From assembly GCA_036405515.1 (NCBI GenBank), contig DASWXM010000034.1:1-9212 (forward strand): a DNA stretch of 9,212 bases, read 5' to 3'. The notes beneath the pieces were generated by a model, which made no database searches, was not told the origin of the DNA, and saw only the letters and a program-made list of their open reading frames with translations. This document shows positions 1 through 6,694 of the stretch, piece by piece. The stretch's first letter is position 1. Each line of letters begins with the position of its first letter. Made by a program: the position numbers and the translations under genes. This DNA is from JASLCR01 sp036405515 (GTDB taxonomy: Bacteria; Patescibacteriota; Saccharimonadia; Saccharimonadales; Saccharimonadaceae).

Positions 1-243
1 TCCCTTCTTTGTTCCGTTATGTAGCTCCATGTCGAGAGCTGGTTGATTACTATCATAGTGATGCATACCGCCAGTGATCACTACCGGAGCATCCGATTTT
101 TTAGGGGCGTTTATGACCGCCCGGAGAGATTCAACCGCCGTTCTGCCGTCGAGCAGTAGGTCATATGGGTCATACTGCCGCAACTCGTCTCGTAGTTGAT
201 CAGCAGCATTCCATGATATCGGCCGTAGACTCTCGCTACTCAT
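1..243 (-). CDS. Unrecognised ORF, third gene of the nrdA cluster (partial, runs off the left edge)
   Basis: The frame is open for 81 codons from an ATG at 243-241 to the window edge, with no stop, so the C-terminal part is missing. It begins MSSESLRPISWNAADQLRDE and the last visible part contains DAPVVITGGMHHYDS. I do not recognise the family. It has no signal peptide or membrane segment in the visible part, and it does not look like the N-terminus of a class I beta subunit (NrdB/NrdF), which would be the usual partner gene here. Its start overlaps the stop codon of the preceding 57-residue gene by one base (TAATG), so its translation is probably coupled to that gene and it very likely belongs to the nrdA transcript. 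A role in nucleotide metabolism or reductase function is only a guess from position. Confidence 0.75.
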   Translation of the reverse strand, partial: MSSESLRPISWNAADQLRDELRQYDPYDLLLDGRTAVESLRAVINAPKKSDAPVVITGGMHHYDSNQPALDMELHNGTKKG

Positions 244-416
244 TACTCACATCCGTCGCAGATCGTCAGTAGCGCTGGATCAAGTGGTGCCGCAACCTGC
301 CCGCTCTGCGCAGCCTGGTCATCAGCTACTGCCTGTGCATTTGCCATAGCCTGGTCGATAGCTGCTAGTTTTTCTTCAAGTGTCATGTCGTCGTTGATGA
401 TTTGTGATGCGTTCAT
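243..416 (-). CDS. 57-residue protein with C-terminal CDGCE; candidate detached redox tail of ribonucleotide reductase
   Basis: A short gene (ATG at 416-414, TAA at 245-243) lying 19 nt after the nrdA stop. It has a strong ribosome binding site, AGGGGGA (424-430), 7 nt from the ATG, and the next gene starts inside its stop codon, so it is almost certainly translated. The protein has an acidic, Ala/Gln-rich probably helical first part (TLEEKLAAIDQAMANAQAVA), then a low-complexity flexible stretch (QSGQVAAPLDPA), and ends LLTICDGCE. The only two cysteines form a CxxC one residue from the C-terminus. Known class I/II reductase alpha subunits end in a flexible tail with such a cysteine pair, which re-reduces the active-site disulfide and is itself reduced by thioredoxin or glutaredoxin. 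The alpha subunit next door lacks that pair. I infer that this protein supplies it in trans. Alternatives are an independent small redox or metal-binding protein. Confidence 0.85.
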   Translation of the reverse strand: MNASQIINDDMTLEEKLAAIDQAMANAQAVADDQAAQSGQVAAPLDPALLTICDGCE

Positions 417-423
417 TGTTTTA

Positions 424-430
424 TCCCCCT
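424..430 (-). promoter_or_regulatory. Ribosome binding site of the 57-residue gene
   Basis: On the minus strand the sequence reads AGGGGGA followed by 7 nt and ATG. It sits in the 19-nt gap after the nrdA stop codon. A Shine-Dalgarno this strong supports the reality of a gene otherwise easily missed for its size. Confidence 0.8.
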
Positions 431-435
431 AGTTT

Positions 436-2844
436 TTATACTGTTTGCTTCTTAGCGAATCCGAATCCTGTCTTGCGGGCACCGCCCGATGTCTTGGCAA
501 GTTCTTCAGATTTGTTCACTTTGGTTGTGGACTGTTCTGCTTGGTGTCGCGGCTTCACGTGTAGGTAGTACGTTGTTTTGAGGCCGCGCTTCCAGCATTC
601 GGTATAAATATCTACGTAGTCGTCGATATTGCGTGTCTCAAGGTACATATTGCGTGAAATCGCCTGGTCAACCCACTTCTGTGCTCGGGCCGCTACTTCG
701 ATAAAGGCGTATGGGCTGAGCTGGAATGAAGTCTTGTAAACATCTTTGATGTGCTGTGGGATGACATCGATTGTCTGGATATCGCCCTGATTGGCCAGCA
801 CCTGGTCTTTGACTTCTTCCCAAAGGCCAGCTTCTTTGAGTGCATTCACCATGTTGACGTTGACTTCAAGGAACTTACCGGAGAGCGTACTGCGTGAGAA
901 GATCTGGGCAAACTGTGGGTCGAGCCCTGGAGTAGTACCAGCGACGAGGCCGATGTTTGCCGTTGGTGCGATCGCCATAACAGTTGCATTGCGCATACCC
1001 TTCTTGACCTTCTTGCGAAGGACTTCCCAGTCCATGCGTGCTTTACGAGTCACATCAACCTTTACTTTACGGCTCTTGGCAAGCTCGTCGACAGTATCGA
1101 TAGGAAGGATACCTTTGCTCCAGCCGCTTCCCTTGTACTCTGGATAGCTGCCACGGCTCTTGGCAAGCTCAGTTGATTCATCAATTGCATAATAGCTAAT
1201 GAATTCTGTGAGCTGATCGATCAGGTCGTATGCTTCGTCGCTCTCATAGCTATGTGAAAGCTTTTCGAGGATATCGCTGAAGCCCATCAAACCTAGGCCA
1301 ACCGCACGATTAGAGAGGTTTGAGTTCATTGCTTCAGGAATCGGTGTGTTCGTGATATCACAGAGATTATCAAGCTGACGGATTGCTGAACGAACAGATT
1401 TCTCAAGCTTGTCCCACTCCCACTCAGCCTTTTCGTTCAAATGGCGAGAAAGGTTGATCGAGACGAGGTTACACACTGAAGTATTCTTTTCATCCTGTGG
1501 CAATGTGATTTCCGTACAAAGGTTTGAGCAGTGAATTGTACCGGTGTTGTTGTTAAGCGCACGGACATTAATGGTGTCTTTCCAAGTCAGCCATGGGTGG
1601 CTAGTTGCCTGAAGAACAGTTAAGATTTGCTTGAACTGCTGACGAGCCGGGATCTTGGCAAAGTCGTGTAGCTCACCCTTATCGGCCATCTTTACGTACT
1701 CGTTGTAGCGAGCTGAGAATTCTGCACCGTAAAGCTCTGGAAGATCGCTTACTTCTGCTGGATCAAACAGATACCAGTCCTTGTCTGCTTGAACGCGCTT
1801 CATGAATTCGTCACTCATATAGACAGCAGTATTCATAATACGGGTACGGAGGTATGGGTCGCCTGAGTTCTGCTTGAGGTCAAGGAACTGTGGGAAGTTG
1901 AGGTGCCAGTTTTCCATATACATGGCAGCAGCTCCTGCTTTTTTACCCTTACGTGAAACAGCAAAGAGTGCCGTATCGATCATCTTCATAAATGGAATTG
2001 GACCAGTTGACTCAGTATTGGTCGTCTTTACCGGAGAACCCGCCGCACGAAGTTTGGTCATCGTGATGCCAATACCGCCAGTACCCTTAGCGATCCACAT
2101 CGTGTCGCGAACTGACTTGGCGATTGATTCCATGTCATCTTGGACTTCCATCAGGAAGCAGTTGGAAAGCTGTGGGAATGCGCCACCAGCATTCACACGG
2201 GTTGAACCACCCGCTACGTATTCGAGACGTGCCATGTGCTCATAGAAGTCGATAGCCGCAGCTGTTGGATCTTCTTCATTGTAGCTAAGCCCCATCGCGA
2301 TACGCATGTGGGTAAACTGTGGAGTTTCAATTGGCGCACCGCTGTTTTTACGGAGTGCGTAGCGGTTCTTATTTGTTACCACACCAATATACTTGAATAA
2401 TTCGTCGTGAATCGGATCAAGTGCCTCACCAAGCTTTTTGAGATCAAAGCGACCATCGCTCATGCGAGCGTCAAGAAGACCGTCTTTAGTGGCCTGCTTA
2501 ATAAACTTCGGAAATTCTTTTGCATGGAGCTTCTTCAGCTCGGCATCACTTTCGTAGTCACCTAAGATATTCTTATAGATGTTTTTGAGCAGCAACCTCG
2601 CTGCAATCTTGTCAAAATCTGGATCGTCTTTGACATTTTGAAGCGCTGTATGAATCACCGCTTCGTCAAGCTGCTCCGATGTAATGCCATCGAAAAGTGT
2701 TAGCTGTAGCTCTGTCGCTACCTGTACAACCTTGCTAATCTGATCCGGCAGTCCCTCAGAAGCCTTCACAAGCGCTAGGTTGATCATGTTGGCGTCAAAT
2801 GGTTCGCGGGTGCCATCTCGCTTCACCACATGGATTCCGTCCAT
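436..2844 (-). CDS. nrdA: Ribonucleoside-diphosphate reductase alpha (large) subunit
   Basis: Catalytic subunit reducing ribonucleotides to deoxyribonucleotides for DNA synthesis; cytoplasmic. Length is 802 residues. Residues 5-92 form an ATP-cone allosteric domain (VVKRDGTREPFDANMINLAL). Active-site residues are visible by comparison with E. coli NrdA: C229 (SNCFLMEV; C225 in E. coli), N441-C443-E445 (NLCTEITLP; N437/C439/E441, the thiyl-radical and proton-transfer residues), C458 (SVCNLVSINLS; C462) and Y759-Y760 (KTTYYLH; Y730/Y731, the radical relay to a beta subunit). The relay tyrosines suggest a class I enzyme, but no beta-subunit gene is seen in the window. The last cysteine is C750; the tail after it ends GFGFAKKQTV and lacks the usual C-terminal cysteine pair. 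The start ATG has AGGGGA 4 nt upstream. First gene of a cluster with two small downstream ORFs; regulation by NrdR is suggested by upstream boxes. Confidence 0.97.
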   Translation of the reverse strand: MDGIHVVKRDGTREPFDANMINLALVKASEGLPDQISKVVQVATELQLTLFDGITSEQLDEAVIHTALQNVKDDPDFDKIAARLLLKNIYKNILGDYESDAELKKLHAKEFPKFIKQATKDGLLDARMSDGRFDLKKLGEALDPIHDELFKYIGVVTNKNRYALRKNSGAPIETPQFTHMRIAMGLSYNEEDPTAAAIDFYEHMARLEYVAGGSTRVNAGGAFPQLSNCFLMEVQDDMESIAKSVRDTMWIAKGTGGIGITMTKLRAAGSPVKTTNTESTGPIPFMKMIDTALFAVSRKGKKAGAAAMYMENWHLNFPQFLDLKQNSGDPYLRTRIMNTAVYMSDEFMKRVQADKDWYLFDPAEVSDLPELYGAEFSARYNEYVKMADKGELHDFAKIPARQQFKQILTVLQATSHPWLTWKDTINVRALNNNTGTIHCSNLCTEITLPQDEKNTSVCNLVSINLSRHLNEKAEWEWDKLEKSVRSAIRQLDNLCDITNTPIPEAMNSNLSNRAVGLGLMGFSDILEKLSHSYESDEAYDLIDQLTEFISYYAIDESTELAKSRGSYPEYKGSGWSKGILPIDTVDELAKSRKVKVDVTRKARMDWEVLRKKVKKGMRNATVMAIAPTANIGLVAGTTPGLDPQFAQIFSRSTLSGKFLEVNVNMVNALKEAGLWEEVKDQVLANQGDIQTIDVIPQHIKDVYKTSFQLSPYAFIEVAARAQKWVDQAISRNMYLETRNIDDYVDIYTECWKRGLKTTYYLHVKPRHQAEQSTTKVNKSEELAKTSGGARKTGFGFAKKQTV

Positions 2845-2868
2845 ATAATCCCCTATTTACTTTATATT

Positions 2869-2916
2869 TTATGTTTGACACATTCCGGGAGCGCACCTCC
2901 TCGCTCATGTTTCCGG
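2869..2916 (-). promoter_or_regulatory. Leader hairpin presenting AGGAGGTG, with a 4-codon micro-ORF
   Basis: In the presumed nrdA leader, GAGCG (2902-2906) pairs with CGCTC (2889-2893) around an 8-nt loop reading AGGAGGTG (2894-2901), an ideal anti-Shine-Dalgarno complement. Flanking CCGG blocks (2885-2888 and 2913-2916) can extend the stem across a 6-nt bulge. Ten nt after the loop comes ATG TGT CAA ACA TAA (2869-2883). It could be a leader peptide, a ribosome standby site or chance. Nothing here matches a riboswitch I know, and I saw no B12-box sequence. Confidence 0.3.
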
Positions 2917-2995
2917 CCAACAACAAAGAACCATACCCGGTGGGTACCAAGTCACCTCTCATCGTTCCTTGCGTTAATGTGTGTTTTATTGATCA

Positions 2996-3009
2996 ACTAC
3001 ATATGTAGT
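2996..3009. repeat. Perfect 14-bp palindrome near the predicted nrdA start point
   Basis: ACTACATATGTAGT is its own reverse complement. It lies just downstream of the predicted nrdA -10 box, about where transcription would start. It shares the outer ACTA...TAGT with the NrdR-like boxes, but its half-sites are 2 bp further apart, so it may be a divergent operator or a site for another regulator. Confidence 0.45.
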
Positions 3010-3021
3010 GGTCTGCATATG

Positions 3022-3050
3022 ACTATAGACCCTATATATAGTCATTTCAA
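3022..3050 (-). promoter_or_regulatory. Predicted sigma-70-type promoter of the nrdA cluster
   Basis: On the minus strand: -35 TTGAAA (3045-3050), a 17-bp spacer and -10 TATAGT (3022-3027), one mismatch from each consensus. Transcription would start near 3015, giving a leader of about 170 nt before nrdA. The spacer contains the CTATATATAG core of an NrdR-like box, so repressor binding would block RNA polymerase directly. Confidence 0.6.
3029..3044. promoter_or_regulatory. NrdR-like box inside the nrdA promoter
   Basis: The 16-mer ACCCTATATATAGTCA agrees with the published NrdR-box consensus (acaCwAtATaTwGtgt) at 13 of 16 positions, including the whole CTATATATAG core. It also belongs to a longer inverted repeat, ATGACTATA (3019-3027) and TATAGTCAT (3037-3045). 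NrdR is the zinc-ribbon/ATP-cone repressor of ribonucleotide reductase genes; no nrdR gene is in the window. Confidence 0.6.
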
Positions 3051-3101
3051 GCCTTTTTTGATAGTTTTTTTCACCACAAGCGTTTTTCACTTATACTACC
3101 C

Positions 3102-3129
3102 CTTATAGTGGCGTGTTGCTTTTTTACAA
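3102..3129 (-). promoter_or_regulatory. Possible second, upstream nrdA promoter
   Basis: On the minus strand: TTGTAA (3124-3129), a 16-bp spacer and TATAAG (3102-3107). The -35 lies within the 22-bp palindrome and the -10 overlaps an NrdR half-site (TATAGTG on the plus strand, 3104-3110). Weaker than the downstream promoter, but arranged the same way relative to operator-like sequence. Confidence 0.35.
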
Positions 3130-3147
3130 CGCTATATATAGCGTTGT
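3126..3147. promoter_or_regulatory. Perfect 22-bp palindrome with NrdR-box core
   Basis: The arms ACAACGCTATA and TATAGCGTTGT are exact reverse complements without a spacer. The central 16-mer ACGCTATATATAGCGT agrees with the NrdR consensus at 14 of 16 positions. Its centre is 100 bp from that of the box inside the nrdA promoter. It begins 13 bp beyond the stop codon of the gene ending at 3160. As RNA it could form a stem, but the lack of a following U-run argues against a terminator for minus-strand transcripts. Confidence 0.6.
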
Positions 3148-3159
3148 TTAGTTATTCAA

Positions 3160-4614
3160 TCACACATGTTCGCAAGCATAATATAACCGCTCTGCTGGAG
3201 CATAATTATCCGTGTAAGGTCTTTGCTTTTGCAGTTGTAGCGATGTCATGCCCGGAGTTATAGATGGCGTATGACTATAGAGCACAATAAGATTTGTACG
3301 GCTATCAGGCTGGCCCGTTTCTTTTGAATAATACGCATATGGAAATCTACTTTGGTATGCCGCATTAATTCCTTCTAAAACCTCAAGACATGGGCCATAG
3401 GTTCCCGCTATAATATTAGCCATCACTACTCCATCTTGCGCAAGATTCTTCTCTAGCGCCTCAACATATTCACGCGTAATAAGCTGAAATGGAATAGAGG
3501 AGTTGCCATACGCATCTATAATAATCGCATCATATGTATGATTAGCCTGATTTAAGTATGCCCGGGCGTCATTAAATACCAGTCGAACGTTTCTTGGATT
3601 TTTGTAGTGGAAATACTGCTCGGAAATTTGCTTTAATCCAGGATCAATCTCAACAACATCAATCTGACTTTCAGGCAACTGGTCTGCTAGATATTGAGGT
3701 AATGTAAAGGCACCTCCACCTACGATAAGTATCTTGTTTGGCTTCCTATCAAGAGTAAGTCTAGCCAATTCACGGGTGTACCAAAATACCGGCTCACTTG
3801 AACCATCCGCAAACACCCCGGATTGAATTCCCATTGGATCAGTCGTAAGACCTACGATAGGACGCTGATTATATGTATAGTTGCGCACCTGGTAATGCGC
3901 CGACGCCGTATCAATATCGATCGTCTTATTTGGAGTAAGCAGTGAGGTCGCAATAATCACCAAGCAGACTGTAGTAAATGTAAGCCTTTCCGCCAGACGG
4001 TATCTTGGACGGATCAACCAGCTCACTCCGATCAGCAGTGTTGCCACAATGACAAAAGTTTGGCGCGACCCAACGTAACCAAATAATACAAAACCCGTCA
4101 AAAATGTCCCCACGATTCCGCCGATCGAATTTAGCGCATCAAGCGAGGCGATATGCTGCCCAGTCGTTTTGAGCGAGCGAACATTTAGCTTTGCAAGATA
4201 CGGGCTCGTCACTCCAATCAAAAAACTAGTTGGAGCAAATAATACAAATGCCGCAGCAACGCCCTGTAATCGAACATCGTTTGATATTTCAACAACCGTT
4301 TCCAACACATTTGGATAAAATATAAGTGTCGTCAGTACCATAAATCCGGCAGCCCCAAGCAGCCACACAACATCTGTTTCATGATCTCGCTTGTCAGCAA
4401 GTTTGCCACCCACCCAGAAACCACACGCAAGTGCAGCAATAATCACTCCAATCACGCTGGTCCACACATACGTTGAGCTACCGATGCTTGGCGCTAGTAT
4501 ACGAGCTGCTGCGAGCTCAAAGGTCAGGAGACTGAACCCCGTTATAAATGAAATTGTTTCAAGCTTCCCGATACGTCGCATAATATCAAGTGTAGCACCA
4601 CACGAATGACACAA
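3160..4614 (-). CDS. Integral membrane protein with C-terminal spermidine-synthase-like domain
   Basis: A 484-residue protein of the fused transporter-like/spermidine-synthase-like group. About seven membrane segments lie in residues 20-226 (roughly 20-40, 50-70, 82-101, 120-140, 155-178, 186-200, 211-226). The Rossmann-type domain follows: ILIVGGGAFTLPQYL (295-309, nucleotide-binding glycine loop), VVEIDP (320-325, acidic ligand-binding residues), NDARAYL (348-354), IIDAYG (365-370, position of the catalytic Asp in aminopropyltransferases) and YTDNYAPAE near the end. True spermidine synthases are soluble; the reaction of the membrane-fused forms is not established. The start is probably TTG at 4614-4612, with AGAGG (4620-4624) 5 nt upstream and overlapping the preceding stop codon. 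An ATG at codon 12 (4581) is possible but has no ribosome binding site. It is probably co-transcribed and coupled with the BspA-like gene. Ends with TGA. Confidence 0.88.
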   Translation of the reverse strand: MCHSCGATLDIMRRIGKLETISFITGFSLLTFELAAARILAPSIGSSTYVWTSVIGVIIAALACGFWVGGKLADKRDHETDVVWLLGAAGFMVLTTLIFYPNVLETVVEISNDVRLQGVAAAFVLFAPTSFLIGVTSPYLAKLNVRSLKTTGQHIASLDALNSIGGIVGTFLTGFVLFGYVGSRQTFVIVATLLIGVSWLIRPRYRLAERLTFTTVCLVIIATSLLTPNKTIDIDTASAHYQVRNYTYNQRPIVGLTTDPMGIQSGVFADGSSEPVFWYTRELARLTLDRKPNKILIVGGGAFTLPQYLADQLPESQIDVVEIDPGLKQISEQYFHYKNPRNVRLVFNDARAYLNQANHTYDAIIIDAYGNSSIPFQLITREYVEALEKNLAQDGVVMANIIAGTYGPCLEVLEGINAAYQSRFPYAYYSKETGQPDSRTNLIVLYSHTPSITPGMTSLQLQKQRPYTDNYAPAERLYYACEHV

Positions 4615-4622
4615 AAGAACCT

Positions 4623-6575
4623 CTACTGCTGTTTGTGAACAATCCTGCCGCCCGCGAGTCCAACAACTACTAATACAAGGAGTGTGCCCGTAAAGACTGC
4701 GGTTGCCGTCGTCTCGTTTGATACGCCCGACTGAGGAGCATTTGGAGCGGCAGGGTCTCCCTGTGTATCTGATGCGATTATGCTCATACCACCAGTACCA
4801 CTGAGTCCATCAACTTTCCAATATGTCACCCCGCCAATCACTACAATACTCACATTGTTATTCATGGCCGTCAGCTGCTTACCGCCCGGACAGCTTTTCG
4901 TTACATCGGCCAACGTCACCGCACCCTCACAGATAATTACGGCATTGTGCTTCGCAGCCTTCGGGACATATAACGTATGCGTGCCGGTAACACCCGGAGC
5001 GGATGCTAGTCCAGAGACAACGGATTTATGAGCCGCAAGATCAACCTCTCCCGTTACATTCGTCCAGTCAAGATCCGCAGTAAATACTGCCGTCGCCTCA
5101 GCAAGTGGTAGCGTGCCACTTAACAGACGGACGGTACGTATATCCATTTCACCAGCACCCGGCAGTCCCCTATTATCAAGAGGTTGACCATTGATGTCTT
5201 TTACTACGAGACCATTTGCTGTATCAATATACAAACAAGCCTGGCCTGCGTCATTGATTGTCCAGCCATAGGTATCAATAATAGATTGACGTGCCGCTTC
5301 AGCTGTACAGAAATTATTTCCGGTTGCGTCAAGCGTTACGCCGCTTTGCAGTGTGTGTGCCGACCAGCCTTCTAAAGTAGCATCATAGTTGGCAGTAGAA
5401 AATGCAGGAGCACCATCAAACATTCCCGACATGTCGGTTACGCTTGATACATTCCAGCTACCAAGGGATTGATTAAAGGATGTCGCGCTATTAAACATAT
5501 AAGACATCGTCGCTACATTTGATACATTCCAGTGATCGAGCGGCTGATTGAAAGACGTGGCCTGATAAAACATCACTCCCATTTCGACGGCGCTGGAAAC
5601 ATCCCAATTATTCAGCGGTTGATTGAATGAAGAGGCGCCATAGAACATCCAATACATGTCGACAACATTTGACATATCCCAACTGTCTATTGGCTGGTTG
5701 AAAGACGTAGCCTGATAAAACATACCTGCCGTATCGGTAACATTTGAAGTATTCCAGTCGTTGAGTGGCTGATTAAAGGCAGATGCCAGACTAAACATAT
5801 AATATAAGGTCTGAACATTTGATACATCCCAATTATCTAACGGCTGATTAAAGGCAGATGCCTCTTCAAACATTGTCTCCATGGTAGTTACACTCGATAC
5901 ATCCCAATTGCCAATTGGTTGGTTGAACGATTCCGCACCATCAAACATACTGCTCATATCAGTAACATTAGATACGTCCCAGGAGTTGAAGCTACTATTA
6001 CCCGTTAGTGATGAAGCGCCCCCAAACATACTACTCGTGCTCGTAACATTCGAGAGATTAGGCGTATCAGTTGCCGTCACGTCCATGTTAGATGCTCCGA
6101 GAAAAGCACGCTCCATGCTAGTCCATGCATTATCCCCCCACTGTTCAACACGAAGAATTTTTTGCGCATCACCCGAAGAATAAATTCTTGGAAAGCTGCC
6201 GCAAATCTGTATAGTGTATGTGCCTGTCGCTCCAAAATCATGCGTTGCATCGCCAGCGATATTCGACTCATCCATCGTGCCATCATTGTTCCAGTCAACA
6301 GAGTAATTATAGCCACCGCCTGTCGTCGGGATAGTAATACTCGTACTATTACTTGTGCCTGGATTATCGGTCTTCCAGGTTGTGATGAAGTTAGTCGCCG
6401 ATCCGCATGTAGCTGCGCTTGCATTTGGGCTCTCCGAAAATAAACTAACCAATTGCACAGCAAGTAAAGGAAGTAGAAGCGCCGTACCAAAAACCGTCCA
6501 GAACGAACGACGGCGTATTGCAAGGCCCGATCGCCTACTCGTAGTTTGCTTTATGTGCTTCTTCTTTATTTTCAT
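4623..6575 (-). CDS. BspA-like leucine-rich repeat surface protein (DUF285 repeats)
   Basis: A 650-residue secreted, membrane-anchored protein. A basic N-terminus (MKIKKKHIKQTTSRRSG) and a hydrophobic stretch at about 25-46 form a signal peptide, with likely cleavage after ASA. Residues 90-128 form a PKD-like domain containing DWNNDGTMDE, which resembles a calcium loop. Residues 183-409 carry about nine BspA/DUF285 repeats of the type 'MF..A.SFNQPL..WDVSNVT.M', exactly 25 residues apart from residue 210 on. A Thr/Ala-rich C-terminal region with four cysteines follows, then one membrane helix (about 622-643) and the tail GRIVHKQQ; no LPxTG. Such repeats are known in adhesins that bind host or partner cells, so attachment of an epibiont is a reasonable inference. 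I choose ATG at 6575 because AGGTGG (6581-6586) lies 5 nt before it; the in-frame GTG at 6584 sits inside that site. The gene downstream starts 8 nt after its stop. Confidence 0.92.
   Translation of the reverse strand: MKIKKKHIKQTTSRRSGLAIRRRSFWTVFGTALLLPLLAVQLVSLFSESPNASAATCGSATNFITTWKTDNPGTSNSTSITIPTTGGGYNYSVDWNNDGTMDESNIAGDATHDFGATGTYTIQICGSFPRIYSSGDAQKILRVEQWGDNAWTSMERAFLGASNMDVTATDTPNLSNVTSTSSMFGGASSLTGNSSFNSWDVSNVTDMSSMFDGAESFNQPIGNWDVSSVTTMETMFEEASAFNQPLDNWDVSNVQTLYYMFSLASAFNQPLNDWNTSNVTDTAGMFYQATSFNQPIDSWDMSNVVDMYWMFYGASSFNQPLNNWDVSSAVEMGVMFYQATSFNQPLDHWNVSNVATMSYMFNSATSFNQSLGSWNVSSVTDMSGMFDGAPAFSTANYDATLEGWSAHTLQSGVTLDATGNNFCTAEAARQSIIDTYGWTINDAGQACLYIDTANGLVVKDINGQPLDNRGLPGAGEMDIRTVRLLSGTLPLAEATAVFTADLDWTNVTGEVDLAAHKSVVSGLASAPGVTGTHTLYVPKAAKHNAVIICEGAVTLADVTKSCPGGKQLTAMNNNVSIVVIGGVTYWKVDGLSGTGGMSIIASDTQGDPAAPNAPQSGVSNETTATAVFTGTLLVLVVVGLAGGRIVHKQQ
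5424..5948 (-). repeat. Tandem 75-bp repeats encoding the BspA motifs
   Basis: Seven consecutive units of 75 bp (25 codons), each beginning with a Met-Phe codon pair (MFDGAESF, MFEEASAF, MFSLASAF, MFYQATSF, MFYGASSF, MFYQATSF, MFNSATSF). Flanking degenerate units extend the region to about 5350-6029. The units are conserved in protein but visibly diverged in DNA, so this is an old, stable array rather than a recently expanded one. Confidence 0.85.
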
Positions 6576-6584
6576 CACTACCAC

Positions 6585-6694
6585 CTGAGTTCTTATAATT
6601 ATGCCTATGTATACTGCGAGCGTGGTGGATCTCGATACGGTTCTACTTTGATTCTATATTGAATGACCGTTTATGTACAGATACTGCTTTCTTG
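6585..6694 (-). promoter_or_regulatory. Short intergenic region upstream of the BspA-like gene
   Basis: A 110-bp gap that probably holds a promoter for the BspA-like gene. A weak candidate on the minus strand is TGTACA, 17 bp, TAGAAT, around 6650-6678. A small inverted repeat, ATTC..GAAT, lies there too. No convincing terminator for the upstream gene was found, so read-through from the DUF3592-like gene is possible. Confidence 0.3.

Larger units (their letters stand above)
2845..3159. other. Intergenic regulatory region and long leader upstream of nrdA
   Basis: No convincing gene lies in this 315-bp stretch. It holds, in the direction of nrdA transcription, a perfect 22-bp palindrome (3126-3147), a possible second promoter (3102-3129), the main promoter with an NrdR-like box in its spacer (3022-3050), a 14-bp palindrome near the start point (2996-3009) and then about 170 nt of apparent 5' leader. 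The leader contains a hairpin (2885-2916) whose loop shows AGGAGGTG. No rho-independent terminator for the gene ending at 3160 is evident: the 22-bp palindrome is followed by A residues, not U, in the sense of that transcript. Confidence 0.7.

Noticed and set aside
2875..2880. TTGACA on the plus strand
   Set aside because: A perfect -35 hexamer, but no -10 follows at suitable spacing and there is no plus-strand gene to drive.
2795..2962. 55-codon minus-strand ORF with AAGGA before its ATG, overlapping the nrdA start
   Set aside because: Spacing to the ATG is short, the peptide is not protein-like and it overlaps nrdA out of frame. Kept only as a possible leader element.
2799..3108. Plus-strand ORFs of 69 and 92 codons in the region upstream of nrdA
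   Set aside because: They overlap the nrdA 5' end and the operator/promoter region, have no ribosome binding sites and no recognisable features.
3126..3147. 22-bp palindrome as a rho-independent terminator
   Set aside because: It has an AT core, no proper loop, and is followed by A residues instead of U in the minus-strand transcript; an operator fits better.
5424..5948. Regular 75-bp repeats as a CRISPR array or other DNA repeat element
   Set aside because: The period is a whole number of codons, the units encode the BspA motif and there are no constant repeats alternating with unique spacers.
6077..6588. Overlapping ORFs of 77-148 codons on both strands at the start of the BspA-like gene
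   Set aside because: Shadow frames: the BspA-like frame has a signal peptide, PKD-like domain and repeats, and the others have nothing recognisable.
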